This document shows, piece by piece, positions 51,168 to 59,238 of a stretch of DNA of 64,000 nucleotides; position 1 is the first letter of the stretch, and every line of letters begins with the position of its first letter. Source of the DNA: Siderastrea siderea. Its lineage: Eukaryota > Cnidaria > Anthozoa > Scleractinia > Rhizangiidae. Under the pieces are notes generated by a model. The model searched no databases. It was not told where the DNA came from and saw only the letters and a list, made by a program, of their open reading frames with translations. The stretch spans positions 40,256,804 to 40,320,803 of the forward strand of contig OZ034971.1 of assembly GCA_964030785.1 (NCBI GenBank). The letters are read 5' to 3'. The position numbers and the translations under genes are program-made.

Positions 51168-52034
51168 TTAAAAGAGACCTAGACGGCCGTAACTGACGGT
51201 CTCTAGACCTTTCTGCCAGTTCTCCACACTGTCACTGTACTTGGGGGGTGGTGGAGCTGGGGCTACCATCATTTCTTGACGGTTCTTGAGCTCTTGAATT
51301 TCTCGTAACAATTGTTTCTCATACTCTGTCAGGGGCCGTTCTCGTTCCACGTCCTCTTTCCTTCTGACTGGCGGGCCAGGGATGTCATAGCCCCTCTTGG
51401 GATATCCTTGAGCATCACGGGTGGGTGGTTCAGCTTGTTGGTCGGCTTTTTTGGGAGGGTTGTCATGAAACCACGTCCAGTACTTGGGACCCAAGGGTTG
51501 ATCGGCCCATCGGAAGAAGCCACACGTTTTCTTGGAACAAGTCAGAAACAAGCGATCGGGGTTCTGGGTCGAATGACTCTGTTGAAGCGTGGCGGGTTCA
51601 CGGCAAAAGCATTGTAAACCACCCCACATGTCCAACACTTCTACATGAGGTTGACTATACACGGCTTTCATATACTCCAGAACTTTATCTTGACCACAAA
51701 ACAGCAAACACGGTTGCATGGGACATTTCACATACTTCCATCCCTTTTGAGATTCTCGGGCCTCCAAACGCACCTCATGGTAAGGACATACCATAGTGTC
51801 CACTGAACTGGGAGGATCATACACGGTCGTCGTCAAGGTGAATTGAGGTGATGGGGGTGATTGCTCCACCATGTCATTCAATTCTTTCATCATATCTTCC
51901 ACAGCAGCTCGGGTGTCTTCCACCACGTCGCACACCACAGGATCACAGTCCACGGGCGTCATATGTTGAATGCTCTTCTTCTTCTTCTTCCCCTCTGGGG
52001 GATGGGTTGATTTTCTCTTCCGATCGACAGACAT
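51168..52034 (-). CDS. GRF-type zinc-finger protein
   Basis: 288 codons from ATG 52034; the frame to 52043 begins with TTG. A basic nuclear-type N terminus (DRKRK, KKKKK), an acidic helical part, a first Cys/His zinc site (C83, H86, C104, C109, C113) and a second with the GRF signature: CFC at 142-144, NPDRLFLTC at 158-166 and CGFFRW at 171-176. GRF fingers bind single-stranded DNA in repair proteins such as APE2 and TOP3A. A role at replicating single-stranded ends of a protein-primed genome is an attractive inference. The C-terminal helix is coiled-coil-like. TATAAAA at 52074-52080 lies 40 bp upstream. Confidence 0.8.
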   Translation of the reverse strand: MSVDRKRKSTHPPEGKKKKKSIQHMTPVDCDPVVCDVVEDTRAAVEDMMKELNDMVEQSPPSPQFTLTTTVYDPPSSVDTMVCPYHEVRLEARESQKGWKYVKCPMQPCLLFCGQDKVLEYMKAVYSQPHVEVLDMWGGLQCFCREPATLQQSHSTQNPDRLFLTCSKKTCGFFRWADQPLGPKYWTWFHDNPPKKADQQAEPPTRDAQGYPKRGYDIPGPPVRRKEDVERERPLTEYEKQLLREIQELKNRQEMMVAPAPPPPKYSDSVENWQKGLETVSYGRLGLF

Positions 52035-52248
52035 CGTACTCAAAGGTTGATGTCACCCCTACCGACCATGCCTTTTTATACCTTAGACCCTTGACTGTCA
52101 TTGGTCATCTTATCCTACCCATATAAGGACTTGTTATCTTCCCATTGGTCAGCTTGTTCAATCCAAATAAGGACCTCTTGTCTTCCCATTGGTCCGTTGT
52201 CCCTATTTAAGGAGCTCCCTGGGTCCTCCGACTCGTCATTCCAAGTAG
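52035..52248. promoter_or_regulatory. Divergent promoter with 44-bp repeats carrying CCAAT and CArG boxes
   Basis: ATTGG (inverted CCAAT) occurs at 52100, 52144 and 52188, exactly 44 bp apart. CArG boxes CCATATAAGG (52119-52128) and CCAAATAAGG (52163-52172) are also 44 bp apart, and a third, diverged one (CTATTTAAGG, 52203-52212) probably serves as the TATA box for 52249. Leftward, TATAAAA at 52074-52080 serves the GRF gene. CArG boxes are bound by SRF/MADS factors in animals; binding here is inferred. Confidence 0.75.
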
Positions 52249-52473
52249 ATGGACTACTACCAAGATCTCAACCGAGACGACTTTGCTTCCACCGAAGACT
52301 ATTTGGCTGAACGGGTCAAACGAGGTCTAGCAGCGGGATTCACGTTCAAACAGTGCCGACAACACCACGTCATTGATTTCGGTTTGGCCTTAGAGTTGAC
52401 TCCCACGGAGATTCTAGCTATTGTAGGCCCAGACACCGGCTACGTATTTAAATGCCCCCCAACATCAACATGA
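52249..52473 (+). CDS. Small acidic/basic protein of unknown function
   Basis: 74 codons from ATG 52249, about 40 bp after TATTTAA. The product (MDYYQDLNRDDFASTEDYLA start) is helical and hydrophilic, with one Cys-Arg-Gln-His-His cluster and a C-terminal GPDTGYVFKCPP. No family is recognised. It overlaps the following SLOG gene by 22 bp and shares its promoter, so the two may act together. Confidence 0.6.
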   Translation: MDYYQDLNRDDFASTEDYLAERVKRGLAAGFTFKQCRQHHVIDFGLALELTPTEILAIVGPDTGYVFKCPPTST

Positions 52474-53147
52474 TCGGAGAACAAGATCTCGGTGCCTTGG
52501 AACTGCAAGTGGGTCATGGCCATGTGGTCTACACCGGGGGAGCCAAAGGTACGGATGCCCTCGTGGAAGAACAGGCCAAACACTTTGGGATGCAACTAGA
52601 AGTCCTGGTCCCCCCGAACCATCCTCGATCCACTTTCATCACCCCTTCTACGGTGGAAGTCCTGATGCTGGCCAACCCCCATCTTCACCAGGCGGCGGAG
52701 AAACTAGGCAAACAAATGCCCAGTCATTTTTACACCCTGCAATTGCTGCAACGCAATTATCAATTGGCCAAAAAAGCCCATACCATCTATGCCTTTGGCA
52801 TCTTGGAACCGGATCATAAACTCGTGAAAGGAGGCACTGGTTGGACTGTGCAATTGGCTATGGATCAAGGCAAACCCGTCTACCTGTTTGACATCCCCAG
52901 TCAATCATGGTACCGCTCGGACCATTACTACCAAGTCAATGAGAATGCCGCCACCCTGGTCACTGGCAGTCAATTTGTTCCTTGGGGACCTAAAAAGCCC
53001 ACCCTTCATCAAAGCAGTGCTATTGTGGGATCCCGGGATGTGGACGAGAAAACCCGAGCCGAAATTCAAGCCTTATTCAACCGCACCTTCTGTCTACCCG
53101 AGAACATTGATCAATTACGTATGGAACTGGAAGACTTTCATTTGTAA
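52452..53147 (+). CDS. SLOG/DprA-fold (YAcAr-like) protein
   Basis: 231 codons. A Rossmann-like fold with the nucleotide-binding loop YTGGAKGTDALVEE (27-40), a helix LQLLQRNYQLAKKA (97-109), and a second glycine loop KGGTGWTVQLAMDQGKPVYL (126-145). These motifs match the SLOG superfamily group related to DprA and viral/eukaryotic YAcAr proteins. Such proteins bind nucleotides or nucleotide-derived signals, and some cleave nucleoside monophosphates. Not a core Polinton gene, so it is accessory cargo. Function in this element is unknown; a link to host nucleotide signalling is speculation. Confidence 0.8.
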   Translation: MPPNINMIGEQDLGALELQVGHGHVVYTGGAKGTDALVEEQAKHFGMQLEVLVPPNHPRSTFITPSTVEVLMLANPHLHQAAEKLGKQMPSHFYTLQLLQRNYQLAKKAHTIYAFGILEPDHKLVKGGTGWTVQLAMDQGKPVYLFDIPSQSWYRSDHYYQVNENAATLVTGSQFVPWGPKKPTLHQSSAIVGSRDVDEKTRAEIQALFNRTFCLPENIDQLRMELEDFHL

Positions 53148-53149
53148 TT

Positions 53150-53275
53150 TTTTAGTTTTTACTTTTGGAATTGTACATAGCTTTTCTTTTAGTTTTTATT
53201 TTTTCCCCCATTGTACATAGCTTTTACTTTTTATTTTTTTAAAATTGTAGATAGCTTTTCCAATTGTAAATAGGA
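53150..53275. repeat. T-rich imperfect repeats of about 38 bp between convergent genes
   Basis: Units of TTTTAGTTTTT...ATTGTACATAGCTTTTC occur about three times. On the minus strand they contain AATAAA-like signals (near 53225-53240) that could end the 53406-53999 transcript, while AATAAA on the plus strand near 53340 could end the SLOG transcript. Convergent transcripts would therefore overlap in their tails. Confidence 0.6.
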
Positions 53276-53405
53276 ACACCCCACCCCGCGTGGCAAAGAA
53301 CACAGACCACCATTTGTAACATCAACTCTTTTTAATTAAAAAATAAAAAAACTTTACATACAAATTGCATCTGGTTCTTGACTTACATCACATCACAAAC
53401 AAAAA

Positions 53406-53999
53406 TCAACAAATGTCTCTGTCTCGATAATATTCGTCCGTTTGTCTATATTGTTCATAACTCCTTGCCCCAGCATCCTCCTCCTCCTCCTCCTCCTCCT
53501 CCTCCTCCTCCTCCTCAGTGGACTCCTCCTCAGTGGACTCCTGCTCTCGCTTCTTCTCTACCTCCTTGAAAAAATACGCTACGGCCTCCCACTCGGGCAC
53601 TCTATGGATTGTTGGCATATGCTCCGCTAAGTAGCGGTCCAGTTCCTGGAACTGCTCCCTCGTGATAGGCCAATACAACTCATCCATTGTAAATAGGAGC
53701 CACTTACAAATCCAAGGGATGATCCGCTTGACCAAGGTCTTTTTCAACAATTTGTAGGTCACTGGGTGCAATTGGTGCCCATTCTCACTCTCTACAAAGC
53801 ACAGGATAAACATCCGGATAAACGCAGCCACGCGCTGTTTGTTCAGGCCGCGCCACGCTTCCTCCCTCCTGGCGTACATTGCCCTCGTGTGGCGTTCCAC
53901 TGGCGTCAGCTCTTCACCCACTCTCCTCCGCAAATGGTCGTCTCCACTCACATTCGTTTCACTGGCTAGACAGCCCAAGGGTTTTCTTGTTTTTACCAT
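53406..53999 (-). CDS. Unknown protein with acidic Glu-run C terminus
   Basis: 197 codons from ATG 53999 (MVKTRKPLG). The frame runs on to a TTG at 54098, but a TATATAA box at 54077-54083 lies inside that extension, so the later ATG is the credible start. A basic N terminus, a helical core with Trp residues (WICKWLLFTMDELYWPITRE), then a run of more than ten Glu encoded by a CTC/TCC repeat, and a Tyr/Asp-rich end. Function unknown. Placement beside a TATA box at the right end and its own transcription direction suggest regulated accessory expression. Confidence 0.65.
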   Translation of the reverse strand: MVKTRKPLGCLASETNVSGDDHLRRRVGEELTPVERHTRAMYARREEAWRGLNKQRVAAFIRMFILCFVESENGHQLHPVTYKLLKKTLVKRIIPWICKWLLFTMDELYWPITREQFQELDRYLAEHMPTIHRVPEWEAVAYFFKEVEKKREQESTEEESTEEEEEEEEEEEEEDAGARSYEQYRQTDEYYRDRDIC

Positions 54000-54216
54000 T
54001 TTCAGTTGACACCACAAACATAACTCACACAGACCGAACTCAAAGCTAGGAATGGCGTCCTGTGGCCTCGCTTGACTTATATACCCCGATTCGCGCAATG
54101 CACTATGGTCTATCTAAGGAGGGGGGAGGGGGGTACCCCCACCTCTTCCCCTCCAAAAGCATGATGGGGTCTTTCTCTCATTGGTCCCTTCCCTCCCCAC
54201 GTGACCCTTTTGTTTC

Positions 54217-54257
54217 TCTATAAAAACCCCCGTCTCATTTCACACTTCAACTCATGG
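54217..54257 (+). promoter_or_regulatory. TATA box and short upstream frame before the RING-like gene
   Basis: TATAAAA at 54219-54225 precedes ATGs at 54254 and 54258. The first starts a 19-codon frame ending TAA (about 54310) in another phase, overlapping the main frame. It may reduce or regulate translation of the main gene if scanning starts there; ATGs at 54258 and 54282 are in the main frame. Confidence 0.6.
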
Positions 54258-55127
54258 ATGATCCAGAAAACCCAACAAGTGATGGCTCAACCCCAACCAT
54301 GCCTGCTGTGTAAGAAACCTGTCACCAAACCAACCATTTTGATGTGCTGCAAACAACCCTGTCATCTAACCTGTGCCAAACAGCAGGGAAAAAAAAGTAC
54401 CTATCCTGACTCGCCTTGCTTTAGATGTCTACAAGGAACTAGCCTCCAAGTCCTTGAAATCCTTCATGAAGAATGGAAAAAAGACCCCCAATTTATGAAA
54501 GAAGTCAAACGTCACTGGTACCAACATACTGGACGGGGAATCACACATCACCTCCTTCCTCTCTGGTATGGTATCGGTTATGAATTGAAGTGCGGTGAAC
54601 CCATATGTTTGGGAGGCGTCCAAGGGTTCTGGGGAAAACACCACCCCAGGTATTGCTCATCTGAACACATCGAGTTTCTTGGCCAGACCCCAAGCGAAGT
54701 CATTTCAAACATGAAAGAACTGAATCCTGTCCCCACCACCTCGTGTATCGTCTGTGACAAAGATGTCAGCTATCATATCATATTGAGCTGCTGCCGAACC
54801 CCCTGTCATGTAGCCTGTGCTGACAACTGGAGAAAGAATCCTCATCTAATCCCCAACTGTATTTACATCCGACAAAGCCATTCCACCACAGTCATTGAAA
54901 TCCTCAATTACGATTGGAAACAAGACCCCCAATTTGTGAAAGAAGTCGAACGTATCTGGAATGGTCATCTGTGGTATGGTATTTGTCATACAGGCACCGG
55001 AGCCGTTGAAGGATTCTGGGGAAAAATCTTCAAGAATCCGGATACAATCAGCAACATACCCCATTTTCTTGGCCACACCCCAAGCGAAGTTCTTTCACAC
55101 ATGAAGAACATTTTAAGTTCTCAGTAA
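54258..55127 (+). CDS. Tandem-duplicated RING-like zinc-finger protein
   Basis: 289 codons from ATG 54258 (a GTG-started extension precedes the TATA box and is ignored; 54282 is an alternative start). Two homologous halves each have CxxC-x(11)-CC-x(3)-CHxxC, then a VLEILHEEWKKDPQFMKEVK / VIEILNYDWKQDPQFVKEVE segment, a GFWGK motif and an LGxTPSEV motif. In the first half the finger closes with PCFRC, a RING-like C3HC4 pattern; in the second that pair is lost (NCIYIR). RING domains often act as ubiquitin ligases; here that is inference. Expressed rightward, ending before the right terminal repeat, which supplies AATAAA. Confidence 0.75.
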   Translation: MIQKTQQVMAQPQPCLLCKKPVTKPTILMCCKQPCHLTCAKQQGKKSTYPDSPCFRCLQGTSLQVLEILHEEWKKDPQFMKEVKRHWYQHTGRGITHHLLPLWYGIGYELKCGEPICLGGVQGFWGKHHPRYCSSEHIEFLGQTPSEVISNMKELNPVPTTSCIVCDKDVSYHIILSCCRTPCHVACADNWRKNPHLIPNCIYIRQSHSTTVIEILNYDWKQDPQFVKEVERIWNGHLWYGICHTGTGAVEGFWGKIFKNPDTISNIPHFLGHTPSEVLSHMKNILSSQ

Positions 55128-55185
55128 CCTCATCAAAGAGGAACACTTCTCAAATAGGAACACTTATCAAATAGGAACACAAAGG

Positions 55186-55506
55186 AGTTATTGTAAAACA
55201 AATCAATAAAAATGTGATTTATTCATTTTGTCTTGTTTTCCGGTTACCCCCGTTCCCCCAATTGGACTTTGGACTTTGAGCCCGCGTTTTCTCAGCGGTT
55301 TTACTTCCCCTTGAGCCCACCATCCCTTTTTCACATTGCTCAGCGGTTTCCCATTCTAAAACACGTGACTTCCGGTTCCCATGAGCCCGCGATCCTTTTT
55401 TTCCCACTGGTCAGCGGTTTCCCCCACCGGAAGTTCCTCTGGTCACGTGATCGCTCTCGACCAATCAGAAGCCAGGAAAATGTCCATACGGGCCCAACTT
55501 ACTACT
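55186..55506 (-). repeat. Right terminal inverted repeat of the Polinton
   Basis: The inverse of 33230-33550 over 321 bp, with no difference noticed. AATAAA at 55205-55210 lies 78 bp after the stop of the RING-like gene and can end its transcript. It carries the same three AAACCGCTGA/GGGCTCA modules in inverse order. Confidence 0.95.
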
Positions 55507-55512
55507 GACGGG
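55507..55512. repeat. Right 6-bp target-site duplication (GACGGG)
   Basis: The matching half of the duplication at 33224-33229, followed by GAAGCGAAGAAGACCGCC as in the uninterrupted paralogues. Confidence 0.95.
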
Positions 55513-55595
55513 GAAGCGAAGAAGACCGCCGTTTGTTGATAAAGTGTCTTAAGATAAGCCATTTGCATTGTAGCCGGTCTTGTTAAAACGCATGG
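55507..55595 (+). pseudogene. Ferric reductase/NOX-like exon, 3' remnant after the Polinton
   Basis: Continues the broken exon of 32340-33229 beyond the insertion: the sequence that codes GSEEDRRLL in the intact copy, then the end of the C-terminal membrane helix, shortened as in 8758-9720. Not functional. Confidence 0.75.
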
Positions 55596-57267
55596 CTTGA
55601 ATGCGACAAAGTATTTCATAGCCGAAAGACTAGCTGTATAAAAACGCGTTTAAAACACATTGCCGCAGAATACGCTTAGGATTTTCGCCAGGAAGTAATT
55701 GTTTTATGATTCTTAACTGATTAAAATTCCGACTATATTTACTGCATGCTCTTTTGTCTCAAGTATGTTCTGAATAACGCCTTCGAAGCAATGGATAGTC
55801 GAACAAAAAAAAACGTACACACAAACGTAGCTACGAAAAATGTTTCGACATTTTTTTAAATAGAAATGCCAACCTTCAGAGTCGCACAGGTGAAAACCAA
55901 GTGAAAGAACTTGAGCGACGTGAATATATCTTGTAATAGAAAACATATTCATTATTAGATTTACCTACGTATGAGAATTCCATTATAACTGGTTTGTTTT
56001 ATGTAGTACACGCTCAACTCGGCTGAAAGATAGCGATGAGACGGCGCGGCATTCCCAATAGTAGGCTAAAAAACTGTAGCCGGAGTATTCGCCGTTAGGC
56101 TCCCTTAACTTCCACAAAAAATGGACATATTTTATAGTTTGTTATTTAAGATATACTAATCCACCCGGCAAAGAGTTAAAGTAGTTTTTGCTTCGTTGTC
56201 ATTGTCGCTTTTCTGTATATTTTTACGGACTTTGGACGGCAAAAGGAGTACTCTACGGCACGGTGGTTACAGATAGCACATGAACTAACTAAATATGCTA
56301 AAGGATGCGTAAGCGAAATTACGCCGTCAAACAGGGAAAATATTTGCTGACGTCAAGACCCGGGCATCAAACGTGTACCTCATTGGATTAAAGACGGTTC
56401 TACAGCAGCTATACTTTGCATAACAACTGCTTTAGTTAATAGAGTGTGTATTCAATATAATTGACGTGGCCATCTTAGTCCGATCCGTGTCTGTGTGAGT
56501 TGGTAGGCGAGTTTCCTTGCTTTTTACAGGGTACTCAGTCACTCCGACTGCAAGCTTAAATATATAATAAATGAAACGCGGTCCAATGCATAGAGATTTT
56601 TTCAAAATAAAGATTTTGTCGTTTACAAGTGCACGGCAGAATGTTTTGTTAAGATTCGACCTGAATATAATTCCATTCTCACGTTAACGATCGAAAACGA
56701 AGGTTTTCGAAAACAATGACGTCCAACAGCAAACAAGTCACTACAAAAAGTAGCTGTTTCGAATGAAAGAAACAAAACGATTCACAACGGAAAGAGGTGG
56801 ACGGGCGGCCTTTTAAGATTGAAAAATCTTGTGATAAAATCCCAAGGTGTGCCATGCATTGAAAGCCATTGAACAACTGAAAGCTACCAGCTGCATTACC
56901 ATTTCTTTATTCATATTGCAGCTCTTTTTCCATGACTTCGCAAAATACTCTTTCCTTGAACCTTTCCTGATTTTTAAGCTTGAACACACGCGGACCATTC
57001 GCCTAACGCACCTGCATGTATTCATCCTCTCCACAAGTTCTTCTCTTCTATAAATGCCGAGTTGGCTCATCCTCGCTTTCATCCCCACCTTCTCCTGCAT
57101 GTATTCACCATATTCACACGTTCTTCTGTTCTATAAATGTCAAGTGGACTCATCCTCGCTTTCATCCCCACCTTCTCCCCACCCCCAGTTGGTTTTACTT
57201 TGCACTTCCAATCGCGTGCAACTGTATTCTGAACTAAGAATACGTTTAAGAACAGACCACTGCTTAA
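55596..57267. other. Intergenic sequence of block copy 2, no gene seen
   Basis: Closely matches 9721-11378. Repeated CATGTATTCATCCTC motifs near 57014-57120. The end, CTGCTTAA, is the insertion site of the next MITE; copy 1 at 11385 reads through as CTGCTTAAGGTACATT. Confidence 0.5.
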
Positions 57268-58172
57268 TGCAGGGTTCAATTCTACCTGTTACCATCCCCC
57301 CCCCGGGCACACCCCCGGGGATTTGCAATTTTTTTCTTACTTGGCGGTCTATTCCCCACCCCCGGGCACGCAGTAAGAGACAATTCCCCACCCCCGGGAC
57401 TCCTCATCGACCACAAATACATTGTTTTGTGTTCGAAATTGATTTATATACAATAGCACAACCAGACGTTTTGACAAGAACTTCAACGCTTTTCCAGAGT
57501 TTACTGAACGAAGGATATTAAATAGCATTAAAAAACATGGACACTACATTGAAAAAGAAAACTGAAGAAAAAAGTCAAACCGCTCTGGCATTCGGCTGGC
57601 GAGTAAAGAAATGTTCTTCACCGCGTGTTTTATTCTAAATATAGCACATGCACAAAAGTGGTCCGGTGAGCAAATTGATGACAGCATTTTAAAGGAGTTT
57701 TTCTTAGCTTTTTTACAAGAACACTGGACTGAGATCTCTGTTTAATATCAAGCCGTGCATCTGTTTCATACAAATACGCTGAAGAAATATTTCTATGTTT
57801 GTGATGAATGCCATCCATTCCAGTACGCATCAAAGGCACCTTCGTCTAACAATTTATAGTAAACGTGCCTTTGAATACAGATTTTAATTTCGAGAGATTA
57901 TTCTTCTCCAACCAGTCTGCTACAAATTCTAGAGATTTTCCCTGGAAATAAGCAGTCTTCACTACGCGGTCCGGCGCCATTGTGTCAACTGAGAAGTGAT
58001 AAGCTAGTGACGTGCTTCACAAGAAAAACGAGAAGCTATTTTCGATTTGCCCCGCCCCCTACCCCCGGGACAAAACCGTTTCAAACATTTCCCCGCCCCC
58101 GGGCCCGAAGGGCTGGACTTGTCCCGGGGGTTACCCGGGGGGGGATGGTAACAGGTAAAATTGAACCATGCA
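57268..58172. mobile_element. Harbinger-like MITE (second, unrelated to 11588)
   Basis: 905 bp with inverted ends TGCAGGGTTCAATTCTACC / TGCATGGTTCAATTTTACC (outer ends) and a further GTTACCATCCCCC match, flanked by a TAA duplication (57265-57267 and 58173-58175). The empty site is in copy 1 near 11388. The interior has C/G-rich ends and no intact transposase; a 69-codon minus frame (57630-57839) has no recognised domain. Confidence 0.85.
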
Positions 58173-58175
58173 TAA

Positions 58176-59238
58176 GGTACATTAAACTGTGATACTTTAT
58201 AAGCGCTTGCTGACATAAAATATCTAGAATATAATTAATATTCTAGTGTTGTACCTCTCAAGTAGTAATCAGTGAATTAAATCAGTATATAATATAGTAA
58301 AAGGTACCTTAAATTTGTCAGTAGTCAAAGGTGTTCTAAACGATTCCAATTTGTATCTTGATCATGCTTAATGTCAATATGTCATAGATTTTTGTTTATT
58401 AGTAAAAGGCCAAAACTGCTAAACTGTTCAAAGTCCGTTTGCAAATTTGCCCTGTGAAAATGGTATGAGTACGCTATGAGTAACAGAAAATTAAAAAAAG
58501 TTATGAAAAATTGAAGAATATAAAAATAAATTCCAGCTGAGCGGTAGATACTGTGGGTGATCCGGCTGGTGGCGTTAAATTCGGGGATTCCCTTAAAACC
58601 CTCAGATGACGTAACACAATAACAAGTGTTTCCGCCGCTTTTCTAGAAAAAGACTTACATACGTTCTGTGTAGTCCGCTAGCGCAACACACATTTTCGCA
58701 AGAAATTAATTCTAATGATTTCCATTTTACCCGTCCAACAGAAATAAGACAATCTTTCAAGGTAGATGCCTTTAGTTGTACTTGAACTGGACCATCTTGT
58801 TGTTGTTGCGTGACCTGGTTGCGAGCTCATCTCCCGACGAACATTGCTGATTCCTAGAAACCATGTTCACCTTTCCGAGAATTAGCTTTGCAGTATTGGA
58901 AATAAAGTTGTAGGAAATGAACAGCAAATTGCGGTTTCATTCGTCTCTACTCCATCTGAATTCCTCATCCGTGGCCTTATGCTTTGATATAAAAAATCGA
59001 TAATCGATAATTCGGCATCAAATCAAAGGCCCCTAAAACTGGGGAGGGGGGTACACCCTTATATTAACTAGATACTCACACTATTTGCGGCCCCACTTTA
59101 GTCTGAAGTAGGGTATAGATTTTGACCATTTTGGTCTGAAATAGGGCGAGGTTTGTCGTTCAGGTCTGGAACTGAAGGTGCTACGTTTTATTACCTTCTC
59201 TTGAGAAGTGTGTATTGATTATTATCGAAACTTTGAAG
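58176..59238. other. Intergenic sequence upstream of the intact reductase-like exon
   Basis: Matches 11389-13120 without the 11588 MITE. No gene. It ends in a plausible splice acceptor (TTTGAAG, 59232-59238). Confidence 0.5.

Larger units (their letters stand above)
33230..55506. mobile_element. Complete Maverick/Polinton (adintovirus-like) element
   Basis: The 22,277-bp element is bounded by 321-bp inverted repeats starting AGTAGTAAGTTGGG and by a 6-bp target duplication. It carries the Polinton hallmark set: protein-primed polB, retroviral-type integrase, packaging ATPase, adenain-like protease, major capsid protein and penton/minor capsid proteins, all in unbroken frames. Terminal 5'-AG is typical of the class. 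Identical repeats and lack of lesions imply a very recent insertion, active transposition, or an integrated virus. It looks GC-richer than the surrounding host DNA. Calling it virus or transposon is a matter of definition; virion production is inferred, not shown. Confidence 0.97.

Noticed and set aside
54001..54098. N-terminal extension of the 53406-53999 gene
   Set aside because: It would start at a TTG and span the TATATAA box at 54077-54083, so it should lie upstream of the transcript start.
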